From positions 1-35,880 of the forward strand of contig NZ_JALTCZ010000058.1 in the NCBI RefSeq assembly GCF_027008145.1: DNA of 35,880 bases, in the 5' to 3' direction. The notes beneath the pieces are model-generated. The model was given only the letters and a program-made list of their open reading frames with translations, had not been told where the DNA came from and did no database searches. The DNA comes from Thermococcus sp. (GTDB lineage: Archaea; Methanobacteriota_B; Thermococci; Thermococcales; Thermococcaceae). This document shows positions 28,110 to 35,880 of this stretch, one piece after another (within the stretch, counting starts at the first letter, position 1; each line of letters opens with the position of its first letter). Position numbers and translations under genes: made by a program.

Positions 28110-29246
28110 ATGAAGACCCTCATCGGCTACACCCTCTGGCTGGTCTTCCTCGGCGTTGTACTGCTCTCCCCATTCACCACCGCGTTAGCGGTTCTGCCCC
28201 TGACAGTTCTGGCGATAGGGTTCCTTGTAAAACCTCCCGGGGAAGTTGAAGTCGAGAGAACCTTCAAGCCCGCTGAAACGACCGCCGGAGGGGAGGTGAT
28301 CGAGGAAATCAGGGTGAAAGTGAAGGAAGGGCTCGGGATTGTTCTCCTCAGGCCGTCCCTACCGCCAGGCCTTGATGCAAAGGAAAAAACCTTCGCCCTC
28401 TTCAAGGGGCCCGGAGAGGGGGAGTTCAAGATCAGGAGACGGCTGAGGGTTAGCTCCCCGGGGAGGCACGAGGTTCCCGGTGTCGAGGTGCTGACCGCTA
28501 ACCCCTCCCTGACCCGCTTCAACTGGCTGATTGCCAGCGAGAGCGCCGAGCTGATCGCCACCTCCGGGAAGGTTCCTAGGAGGCCCAGGCTCAGAACCAG
28601 GGAGCGCCTCAGGCCATACTCAATAAGGGGTGCTCCAACTATAGAGTTCAGGGAAGTGAGGGAGTACAGACCCGGAGACCCGCTCAAGGTCATCAACTGG
28701 AAGGCGACCGCAAGGTTCGGCAGGACACTCGTCAACGAGTTCGAGAGAGAAGGCGGGAGGACCGTTATCATAGTGCTCGACGTGAAGGCTCTTGAGAGGA
28801 ACGCCGAGGCCTTCGAGGTAACATCAGCGCTCGTGAGCTACCTGGCCTCGAAGGACTACACTCTCGGCCTCTACCTTCTTGGCCTCGGAAGGCTCGTGCC
28901 TCCGATGACGGGCGAGAGGGCAGTGAGGGCAATACTGGACGAAGCCCTGAACTCCTGGAACGCCCCGGTAAAGGTCGTGAATGAATCTGCCAGGGTCAGC
29001 TCGGCTCTCCTCAGGTACTCCGCCAGACCGATCGTCGTTACGAGCCTCTCGGAGGGGAACTTCAAAGCTGTGGGGGAGATAGCAGGCATGAAAGGTGTTG
29101 TCGTTAACGTGCTCCCAGAGAGTCCACTTGAGAGGCTTGAGTCCCTTGGGCTGGCCATCATGCTTTCCGGCATCGCGAGAACGATAAACTGGGGGCGCGT
29201 TAGACCCTCAAAGGCCATAGCGACCGTCGCTGGTGAGGTCTCATGA
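28110..29246 (+). CDS. DUF58 domain protein
   Basis: Two N-terminal TM segments; YSIRGAPTIEFREVREYRPGDPLKVINWKATARFGRTLVNEFEREGGRTVIIVLDV is the DUF58 signature. Confidence 0.85.
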   Translation: MKTLIGYTLWLVFLGVVLLSPFTTALAVLPLTVLAIGFLVKPPGEVEVERTFKPAETTAGGEVIEEIRVKVKEGLGIVLLRPSLPPGLDAKEKTFALFKGPGEGEFKIRRRLRVSSPGRHEVPGVEVLTANPSLTRFNWLIASESAELIATSGKVPRRPRLRTRERLRPYSIRGAPTIEFREVREYRPGDPLKVINWKATARFGRTLVNEFEREGGRTVIIVLDVKALERNAEAFEVTSALVSYLASKDYTLGLYLLGLGRLVPPMTGERAVRAILDEALNSWNAPVKVVNESARVSSALLRYSARPIVVTSLSEGNFKAVGEIAGMKGVVVNVLPESPLERLESLGLAIMLSGIARTINWGRVRPSKAIATVAGEVS

Positions 29247-29989
29247 AGAGCCTAGAGCTTGTGGAGCTCGGTCTCGCAGTTGTCTCAGCCCTCCTAGTGG
29301 GACTGGCCTATTGGAGCGTCTCCCCCCTGCTCTCGGCAGGCCTTTTCATGGCCCTCCTTGGCGTCGCCCTCGCCCGTTCCGTGGGGACAGCTGTTTTCCT
29401 CGCGACAATTGCCTACACGGCGCCCTTCGCAATGCTCTTTTCGTCCCTCATCCCAGCCCTCTCCCCTGAGAGCTACACCCTCATAGGTTCAATATTCAGG
29501 AACCCCTACCTCACGAGCCCGCTCTACGGGCTGACCGTTGTCTCGACAGCCCTTGCAACAGAGTTTCTGGAGAAGGCTAGAAGGTTCAATCTACCCGATG
29601 AGGCTGTCCTCCACACGATTCCGCTTCTCGCTGTGGGCATAGCAGTCTCCTCCGTCATGGTTGTCCTCGTCTACAGCGAGAACCTGAGGACAAGCCCCCT
29701 CCTCCTGCCCATCATTCTCCTCTCGCTTCCCCTCGTCCTCCGCACCAGCGGTGAAAAGGGCGGAAAAACCCGGGTCGTCGTCAAGTGCGACTCAAGTCCC
29801 GTCAGGATTGAACTGGAAGGAGAAAAAACCGAGCTCTGGCCCAATCCGCTGACAAAGCTTGACGACGGGAAGTTCCGGGTGGAGGTTCTAATCGAGAAAA
29901 GGCCGAGAGCAGTCTACTGCGGGGAGAAGAGGCTTAGAAAAATGGCGGAGGGGAAGAACGGGGAGGAGCGCTTCATCCTCTACGCCTGA
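29243..29989 (+). CDS. Multi-pass membrane protein, last gene of the DUF58 operon
   Basis: ATGA overlap with DUF58 stop; several TM segments then a soluble beta-rich tail. Confidence 0.65.
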   Translation: MKSLELVELGLAVVSALLVGLAYWSVSPLLSAGLFMALLGVALARSVGTAVFLATIAYTAPFAMLFSSLIPALSPESYTLIGSIFRNPYLTSPLYGLTVVSTALATEFLEKARRFNLPDEAVLHTIPLLAVGIAVSSVMVVLVYSENLRTSPLLLPIILLSLPLVLRTSGEKGGKTRVVVKCDSSPVRIELEGEKTELWPNPLTKLDDGKFRVEVLIEKRPRAVYCGEKRLRKMAEGKNGEERFILYA

Positions 29990-32075
29990 AAATGAGAAAG
30001 CCAAGGAGGAGCAGAAGCGCCACTACAGGAAGATAGTTCCTCCCCTCCGAAGGGGGCTTTTCCGAGAGGAGAAGGGCTCCTCCGCCGACCTTTCCGTAGA
30101 GGGTCACATTGAGGGGCGTTAGAGCTCCCCAGCGCTCCCCCTCGTAGAGGCTGGCAGAAAGTGCAGTCCCGTTTGGGAGCGGAGCGACCGTGAAGTAGTA
30201 GCCGGTGGAGGACATGAGGAGAGACCTCGGCTCGGCTAGCTCCGGAAGGTTGTCCCTGAGCCAGAGCTGACCGCTCAGGTTTGTGGCGTTTACCACTAGG
30301 AGCACCGGGACGTCGCTTCCGGAGTAGTAGCGGAGCCTCGCCGGTTCGCTTCTCTTTCCGCCGGTCTCAACGACGACATCAACCCATCCCTCCAAGGTCT
30401 CGAGCCTTGGAACGCGGACGAGAACCTCAGTGGAGTTCCAGGAAATAACTTCAGCTCTCCTCCTCCCGATGAGAACCTTACCATCCTTTCCAAACCCCGC
30501 ACCGGCTATTAAAATCTCCTGACCTGGCTGGGCAGTGTAGGGCGTGAGGGAACCGATGAGGGGAACCCTTTGAGGGCGCTCGACATGGAAGACGTAGAAG
30601 CTGTTCCTCGGGAGATAGAGGGCAGACTTTCCACCCCTGACGGTTAAGATGGCCCCGTAGAGGGCATCCCTGTAAGTCCCGTCCGGCCAGTCGAGGGCCA
30701 GCGTGAGGTTTGTGGAAGAGCCCTTGTTCATCACAACGAGGAGCCTGTGGCTCCCGAAGGCCCTCTCAAAGGCCCAGACCGAGTAGTTCGCGTAGAGCGT
30801 TTTGAAGTCGCCGAAGGCCAAAGCGTCGTTGGTCTTCCTAAGTTCCGCCAGCGTCCTGATTATCCTCGATGCCTCCGTGAAGTTGTTGAAGACCATCATC
30901 GGCCTATTGTAGGGATCGCCCTTTCCCTCTTTGCTCACTAGGTAGCTTTCGTCGCCGTAATAGATGACGGGGATTCCCGGGAGCATCATCGTCAAAGCCA
31001 GGGCCATGTGGAAGCGCTCCAGCTTGTCCTTCCTGCCGGCAATGTTGAGAAAGCGCACAAGGTCGTGGCTGTCGAGGAAGTTGAGCCCCTTGTTGGGGTA
31101 GACGAAGTTGGAGTAGTAAGCCTCAAGCTCCCTCGCCAAAGCATCGAGGCCACCGAAGGTCGCGAAGGTTCTCACGATATCATTCCTTATCGGGATGTTG
31201 AGGAGGGATGAGACGTTGGAATACCTGTAGAAGTCGTAGAGGTCGGCCGTTCTCTCGGTGGAGAGGGAGTAGTACTCGCCGAAGATGAAGAGAGGTCTCT
31301 CTGAGTAGAGCCGGAGGTAAAAGCTCTCAAGCCAGCCGAGGTTCATGTGCTTGACGGCATCAACCCTGAAGCCGCAGGCACCGTTTTCAAGGAAGAGCAT
31401 CGCCCCCTCTGTGAGGTACTCGTCCACCCAGGGGTTGAGCTGGTTGAAGTCTGCTAAACCGTAGAGGTTCGCGTACTTGAGCTGAAAGCCACTCCACTCT
31501 GTTATGTCTCCGTTGTGGTGGTAAATCGCCTCCAAGCTGCCCGTGTAGGGGTTGAGCTTCGCCTTCTTGGCGTCGGCATAGTAATCCGTCACCTTCGTCC
31601 CGTTGTCGTAGAGGGAGCCAAACTCGCCGTCGGTGGCCGGATTTGAGTGGTTGGGCACATAGTCAACGATTATGCAGATCCCCCGCTTTCTCGCTTCCTC
31701 AACGAGCCTCCTGAAGGCCCTCCAAGTGCCAAAGTGCTCCTCTATCCTCTTGTAGTCCCTCGTCCAGTAGCCGTGGTACGGCGCGCTTCCGAAGGCCATC
31801 CTGTTTATGTTGTCGTTGATGGGCGAGACCCATATCATGCTCACCCCGAGGCTTTTGATATAGTCGAGCTTTTCGGTGAGGCCCTCTAGGTCGCCGCCCC
31901 AGTAGAGGCGGTAGTTTTTGTGGGAAGGGTCGTAGAAGGACCCGTCGTTGCTATGGTTTCCGTCGTAGAAGCGGTCGACCATCACCTGATAAACAACGCC
32001 CCTCTCGGGAACGGCGTGGGCACTTGCCAGCGGAGCGATAAGCAGAAGGATCAGGATGAACCCTAGATGGTGCAT
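29973..32075 (-). CDS. Secreted GH13 alpha-amylase family enzyme, CGTase/cyclomaltodextrinase-like, with IPT/TIG domain and C-terminal anchor
   Basis: VDRFYDGN, IIVDYVPNHSNP, CGFRVDAVKHMNLGW, LFIFGEYYS, NFLDSHDLVRF; TIG GSLTPYTAQPGQEILIAGAGFG; C-terminal TM plus FRRRG. Confidence 0.85.
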   Translation of the reverse strand: MHHLGFILILLLIAPLASAHAVPERGVVYQVMVDRFYDGNHSNDGSFYDPSHKNYRLYWGGDLEGLTEKLDYIKSLGVSMIWVSPINDNINRMAFGSAPYHGYWTRDYKRIEEHFGTWRAFRRLVEEARKRGICIIVDYVPNHSNPATDGEFGSLYDNGTKVTDYYADAKKAKLNPYTGSLEAIYHHNGDITEWSGFQLKYANLYGLADFNQLNPWVDEYLTEGAMLFLENGACGFRVDAVKHMNLGWLESFYLRLYSERPLFIFGEYYSLSTERTADLYDFYRYSNVSSLLNIPIRNDIVRTFATFGGLDALARELEAYYSNFVYPNKGLNFLDSHDLVRFLNIAGRKDKLERFHMALALTMMLPGIPVIYYGDESYLVSKEGKGDPYNRPMMVFNNFTEASRIIRTLAELRKTNDALAFGDFKTLYANYSVWAFERAFGSHRLLVVMNKGSSTNLTLALDWPDGTYRDALYGAILTVRGGKSALYLPRNSFYVFHVERPQRVPLIGSLTPYTAQPGQEILIAGAGFGKDGKVLIGRRRAEVISWNSTEVLVRVPRLETLEGWVDVVVETGGKRSEPARLRYYSGSDVPVLLVVNATNLSGQLWLRDNLPELAEPRSLLMSSTGYYFTVAPLPNGTALSASLYEGERWGALTPLNVTLYGKVGGGALLLSEKPPSEGRNYLPVVALLLLLGFLIFRRRG

Positions 32076-32079
32076 TCAG

Positions 32080-32096
32080 TATCACCCAAGGTGATA
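32080..32096. promoter_or_regulatory. Thermococcales glycolytic motif (TGM), Tgr/TrmBL1 binding site
   Basis: TATCAC-CCAAG-GTGATA exact match to TATCAC(N5)GTGATA, 4 nt upstream of the GH13 ATG and downstream of a T-rich/TATA-like stretch. Confidence 0.85.
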
Positions 32097-32124
32097 AAGG
32101 ATGGGCCTTAAAAAAGTTACTTTT

Positions 32125-32162
32125 CCCGAAAGCCTCGCCCTTCAGGCAGGAAGGAGGTCAGA
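32125..32162 (+). repeat. Short dispersed repeat copy B (IS605 right-end/omegaRNA-3'-end-like)
   Basis: CCCGAAAGCCTCGCCCTTCAGGCAGGAAGGAGGTCAGA; its terminal GTCA includes the complement of the PmbA-like stop codon. Confidence 0.6.
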
Positions 32163-33435
32163 CTAGACTCGCCTCCACCAGAACCCTCGGGGAGATGAAA
32201 GAGCCCCTCCTCTCGGCCTTCTTTCCGGGCTTAAGAGTTTTGAGGAGTTCGAAGATGTTGCCTGAGAGCATGTTGTCCCTGAAGGGCCTTAGCTCACCCT
32301 TCCTGACGACGTAGCCAAGGGACACCGTGAGCGAAAAGTCCCCGCTCACCGGGTTGGCAGTGTGCGCGCCAAGGGTGTCCTTAACAACCACCCCCTCGAA
32401 GTCCTCCAGATTAAGGTCTCCCGTGCCAACGACGATGTTACTCGTCCCTATCCTCGGAACAGAGCGGAAGCTCCTGAGGGCGTTGCCCGTGCTTTCCATT
32501 CCCAGAAACGATGCGAAGGTGTAATCGAGGAGGAAAGACCTCAAAATCCCGTCCTCAACTATGGTGGTTCTCTGGCCTGGGCTGCCTTCGCCATCGAAGG
32601 GATAGCTCCCGGGGAGGCCGTCGATGGTAGAATCGTCCTCAAGGCCTAAACCCTCGCTCCCAACTTCCAGTCCCCTCTCGGAAAAGCGACTCCTCCGGTA
32701 GTAAACCGTGTCCCCGAAGACGTTCTCCAGGAAGAGCCAGAGGATGGACTCGAAGGCTTCAGGCTCTAAAACCAGCTCCCTTCTGAATGGATCCAACCTC
32801 TTTGCCTTTCTGCCCAGCTCGGCATTAGTTCTGGCCTCGGCTATGCCCTTTTCGAGTTCTTCCATTGGCTGAAGGGATCTGTACGTCTGCTGGAATGAAC
32901 CGGTTCCAGTCCCTCTAACCGCGTAGATGTAAACCCCCATCCCGGTCGTTCTCGTCTCAAGCTCGACGCCGTTGGAGTTGACGACACCCTCGCTGGAGAC
33001 GGCAAAGGAGAGGGAACCCGAAAGGGTCTCGCCACCGGCTTTCACAGAGCGCATGAGGGAGGCAACTTCAAGAGCCATGGCGTGGGCTTCTTCAAAGGGT
33101 ATCTCGTCTATCCTCCTGTCGTAGAGCCCCCCAACCTTGAGAACCTTAGACGGAACCGGAAAACCCCTGAAGGGAACCTCGCTGACCCTGGCTAGCTTTA
33201 TTGTCCTCTCAACGAACCTCTCAAGGGTTTGCCTGTCGTGACTCAGGCCGGTGATGTATGAAAAGCCGAGCTTCCCCTTATAGCCGATCCTCAGCCCAAT
33301 CCCAGAGTAGAACTTCCTCTGGGAGCGCTCCAGGTTCTCTCGCTCTATCCCGAAGGAACCACTCCTTCCTTTCCCCCAGTAGAGCTCCCACTCAATGTCT
33401 TTTCTGCTCAGCAGTGAGGTGAGCTCGTCTATCAT
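32158..33435 (-). CDS. TldD/PmbA family protein, TldE/PmbA-like subunit
   Basis: 425 aa PmbA/TldE-like; LVLEPEAFESILWLFLENVFGDTVYYRRS, no HExxxH, TANPVSGDFSLTVSLGYVVRKGEL. Confidence 0.83.
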   Translation of the reverse strand: MIDELTSLLSRKDIEWELYWGKGRSGSFGIERENLERSQRKFYSGIGLRIGYKGKLGFSYITGLSHDRQTLERFVERTIKLARVSEVPFRGFPVPSKVLKVGGLYDRRIDEIPFEEAHAMALEVASLMRSVKAGGETLSGSLSFAVSSEGVVNSNGVELETRTTGMGVYIYAVRGTGTGSFQQTYRSLQPMEELEKGIAEARTNAELGRKAKRLDPFRRELVLEPEAFESILWLFLENVFGDTVYYRRSRFSERGLEVGSEGLGLEDDSTIDGLPGSYPFDGEGSPGQRTTIVEDGILRSFLLDYTFASFLGMESTGNALRSFRSVPRIGTSNIVVGTGDLNLEDFEGVVVKDTLGAHTANPVSGDFSLTVSLGYVVRKGELRPFRDNMLSGNIFELLKTLKPGKKAERRGSFISPRVLVEASLV

Positions 33436-33466
33436 CCCAACACCCGCGTTGACTCGGGCGGAGTGC

Positions 33467-33964
33467 TTAAAAGGTATTCGACTCTTGCGCGAGGGATTCG
33501 TATAGCTTGAAAAGCCTCCTGTAGGAGTCCTCCTTTATCTCCGCCAGGCGGGCGAAGAGCCCTGCCACCTTTTCGTCCTTGCTCATCCTCTGGAGCTTCT
33601 TATAGACGTCCCTCGCTATGGACTCCGAGAGGAGAACCATAGCCAAGGCATCTTCGGCATTCTTCGCCTTCATCAGCTCACAGCACAGCGGGAGGGCATC
33701 GAGAGGGGGTGCGTTGAAGTCTAGGGGCTCCAGACCCGGATAGAGTTCCTCAAAGAGCTGTCTTATCTGAACCACATGCTTCCTCTTTTCCTTGGCAAGC
33801 CTTCTTAGTTCCTCGGAAACAGCTCCCTGGGTTTTCCCGGCAAGCCATTCATAGGTCTCCGCTCCACACTCCTCGTTGCATATTGCATAGCTAAGGAGTT
33901 CGTGGCCGTTGAGGTTCCGGAGGAGGACTTCCACGTCATGAATAATATCAACCTCTATGGCCAT
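33467..33964 (-). CDS. Ferritin-like/rubrerythrin-superfamily helical protein
   Basis: NGHELLSYAICNEECGAETYEWLAG...LAKEKRKHVVQIRQLFEEL...LSESIARDVYKKLQRMS...LARLAEIKEDSYRRLFKLYE four-helix pattern. Confidence 0.65.
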   Translation of the reverse strand: MAIEVDIIHDVEVLLRNLNGHELLSYAICNEECGAETYEWLAGKTQGAVSEELRRLAKEKRKHVVQIRQLFEELYPGLEPLDFNAPPLDALPLCCELMKAKNAEDALAMVLLSESIARDVYKKLQRMSKDEKVAGLFARLAEIKEDSYRRLFKLYESLAQESNTF

Positions 33965-34010
33965 CTACCTCACCAATTAAAAAGTAGAACTTTGACCTTT
34001 TTTTCCTTTT

Positions 34011-34047
34011 GGAAGCCTCACCCTTCAGGCCGGGGAGGTCAGCTATA
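34011..34047 (+). repeat. Short dispersed repeat copy C (IS605 right-end/omegaRNA-3'-end-like)
   Basis: GGAAGCCTCACCCTTCAGGCCGGGGAGGTCAGCTATA; ~23 nt downstream of the TldD-like stop. Confidence 0.6.
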
Positions 34048-34069
34048 TACCGGTTTCTCATGCAGACGC

Positions 34070-35431
34070 TCAGCGGGTTCCCCCGACGAGTGCCCTAGTA
34101 AGCACGTGCGGCCCACCATCGTCAACCGGGACGCTCTGTCCCTTGCCGCAGTAGCCGGGGAACTCAATCCTAACATCCCTCCCGATGGCCCTTATCCTCC
34201 CCAGCACTTCGAGGGTCTTGCCGGAGAGGGCAACGTCCCTGACCATCTCCCCTATCTCCCCGTTCCTTATAAGGTATCCCTCCTTTGCACCAAAGGTGAA
34301 GGTTCCGCCGGCTGTGTCCACCTGACCGCCCTTGTCGCCGACCATGTAGAGGCCATCCCTCACCTCCTCCAGCATCTCCTCAAAGCCCCAGCTACCCTTC
34401 TCGACGTAGGTGTTCCCCATCCTCACGAGGGGTTGATGGGCGTAGCTCTGAGCTCTGGCGTGGCCGTTTGGTTCAAGACCGAAGTAGACCGAGGTTTCAC
34501 GGTCGTTGAGGTAAGTCCTCAGGATGCCACCTTTTATTACCTCAACGCGCGCTGCCTTGACCCCCTCGTCGTCGTAGATGTAAGAACCAAACTTACCCGG
34601 CAAGGTGGGGTCGTCAACAACTGTAAGCTCTTCAACAGCCACCCTCTCCCCGAGCCTTCCGGCTAAGATGCTGTCCCCGTTCTTCACGAGGTCAGCCTCT
34701 ACGGCGTGCCCCAGGGCCTCGTGGATGAAAACCCCCGTTAGCTCGGGATCCATTATGACCTCGAACTCGCCTGATGGGGGACTTCTCGCCTTTAGGAGCT
34801 GGAGGGCCTTCTCCTCCACGAGGGAAGCCCAGTGGGGCAGGTCAATCCCCTCTACCAGTTCCCATCCGAGCGTCCCGCCGAAGGTCTTCCAGTAGGTCTG
34901 CATGTCGCCGTTTCCCCTGACGGTAACGGAGAAGCGGAGACCTATCCTGGGAACCCTCGTCCTTATCTCGCTACCAAGAGAGTTAACGTAGAGCGTTTCA
35001 ACCAGGGAATCCGCATAGCTGACTGATCTGCTCGGAGTCCCCTTCAGGAGGCCGTCAATCTCCCTCAGGAGGGAGAGCTTGTCGGAGATGTCCACATCAG
35101 TGAAGGGCTTCCTTGTCTTTATCTCGGCCTCCTCCTCAACAGGGTCACCGAGGTATATCCTGGCCTCTCCCCGGGAGAGCCTAGCTATCTTGAAAGCCGT
35201 CTCAACGGCCTTCTCAGCCCGTTTCATGTCGTTGGCACTCGAAAACCCCCAGGCCCCATTGAAGGCTCTCACCCCAATTCCCGTCTCGCCGTTCTGGGAG
35301 AGCTCGTCCAGCTGGCCGTTTTCCATCGAGAGCCTCGTTGAGGATACCTTCATGAGCCTGATTTCGTAGTAATCTATCCCATACCTCTCGGCGAGCCTCT
35401 CGGCAAACCTGAATAGCTCCACTACCCTCAC
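34070..35431 (-). CDS. TldD-like metallopeptidase
   Basis: GVFIHEALGHAVEADLVKNG (HExxxH), YIYDDEGVKAARVEVIKGGILRTYLNDRETS; likely start GTG 35431 (or 35422), not the 35593 ATG. Confidence 0.85.
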   Translation of the reverse strand: MRVVELFRFAERLAERYGIDYYEIRLMKVSSTRLSMENGQLDELSQNGETGIGVRAFNGAWGFSSANDMKRAEKAVETAFKIARLSRGEARIYLGDPVEEEAEIKTRKPFTDVDISDKLSLLREIDGLLKGTPSRSVSYADSLVETLYVNSLGSEIRTRVPRIGLRFSVTVRGNGDMQTYWKTFGGTLGWELVEGIDLPHWASLVEEKALQLLKARSPPSGEFEVIMDPELTGVFIHEALGHAVEADLVKNGDSILAGRLGERVAVEELTVVDDPTLPGKFGSYIYDDEGVKAARVEVIKGGILRTYLNDRETSVYFGLEPNGHARAQSYAHQPLVRMGNTYVEKGSWGFEEMLEEVRDGLYMVGDKGGQVDTAGGTFTFGAKEGYLIRNGEIGEMVRDVALSGKTLEVLGRIRAIGRDVRIEFPGYCGKGQSVPVDDGGPHVLTRALVGGTR

Positions 35432-35457
35432 CGCAGTGCATAAAAGGGAAGGTCTTA

Positions 35458-35471
35458 TATGGCTTGCCATA
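35458..35471. promoter_or_regulatory. Inverted repeat TATGGC-TT-GCCATA, candidate operator
   Basis: Perfect 6-bp arms overlapping a TATA-like CTTATATGG between divergent tldD-like and wHTH genes. Confidence 0.4.
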
Positions 35472-35504
35472 GATGGTTGAACCACAGACTTTAAGGGTCG
35501 GAAG

Positions 35505-35880
35505 ATGGAGCGGAGGGACGAGATACTGAACTTCATCAGGGGGAGGCCCGGGGTAACTTTCAGAGAGCTAGCGAGGAAGCTTGGGCTCGGCATAGGCGAC
35601 CTCCAGTACCACCTCCGAAAGCTCGAGGGCGAGGGAAAGGTGTTCTCAAAAAAGGTGGGAAAGAGGCGCTACATATTCCCTGCTGGACTGGAGGAAGATG
35701 CTCAGAGGCTCATAGTGGCGATAGCCACCGGAACCCGGAGGAGAATACTCCTCCTGCTCCTTGAGAGACCAAGGAGTCAGGGCGAAATCGCTGAGGCCTT
35801 GGGCGTGAGCCAGCCGACGGTGAGCTACCACATGAGGGAGCTCGAAAAGCTGGGCGTCGTTGAGGGAGTTAGAAATGGAA
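35505..35880 (+). CDS. Double winged-helix (ArsR-like) transcriptional regulator, truncated at window end
   Basis: MERRDEILNFIRGRPGVTFRELARKLGLGIGDLQYHLRKLEGEGKVF...RRRILLLLLERPRSQGEIAEALGVSQPTVSYHMRELEKLGVVEGVRNG, open to window edge. Confidence 0.8.
   Translation, partial: MERRDEILNFIRGRPGVTFRELARKLGLGIGDLQYHLRKLEGEGKVFSKKVGKRRYIFPAGLEEDAQRLIVAIATGTRRRILLLLLERPRSQGEIAEALGVSQPTVSYHMRELEKLGVVEGVRNG

Noticed and set aside
34070-35593. 507-aa TldD ORF with the extra N-terminus MPSPSFLASSLKVTPGL... as given in the ORF track
   Set aside because: The extra segment is antisense to the wHTH regulator gene and crosses its promoter; homology begins at VRVVELFRFAERLAERYGIDYYEIR.

Overview
The window looks like a Thermococcales (Thermococcus-type) chromosome segment. 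I infer this from recognised families: BpsA branched-chain polyamine synthase, a Tk-SP-like subtilisin, an Asp-ligand 4Fe-4S ferredoxin and a CGP-CTERM protein. It is densely coded with short intergenic gaps. Blocks in order: pncB, ferredoxin, DUF59 and PP-loop ATPase genes; bpsA plus a nucleotidyltransferase; a membrane-anchored alpha/alpha-toroid protein, secreted subtilisin and signal peptidase I; DUF531, M19 dipeptidase, EamA and glmM-like genes; a minus-strand run of mostly secreted or membrane proteins (13.5-20.2 kb); an AT-rich island with a broken DUF262/HNH (GmrSD-like) gene; BtpA-like and PH/SHOCT genes; a coupled transglutaminase-like/DUF58 membrane operon; a GH13 CGTase-like enzyme; TldD/TldE flanking a ferritin-like gene; and a truncated double-wHTH regulator. 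Main second-look items: (1) a C/D-box sRNA architecture at 9613-9671 (-) that fuses with the lepB stop codon, (2) a perfect TATCAC-N5-GTGATA glycolytic motif over the predicted start site of the GH13 gene, (3) three same-orientation ~35-bp repeats resembling IS605/TnpB right-end (omegaRNA 3' end) motifs with no tnpB nearby, (4) a transglutaminase-like domain whose Cys and His positions are Ser and Tyr, in a DUF58 operon with no MoxR gene in view, (5) an uncharacterised secreted-protein cluster with an unannotated 41-aa membrane ORF and DxDGDG repeats, and (6) a perfect palindromic TATA box that may serve two divergent genes. No database search was run. Family names come from motif recognition.
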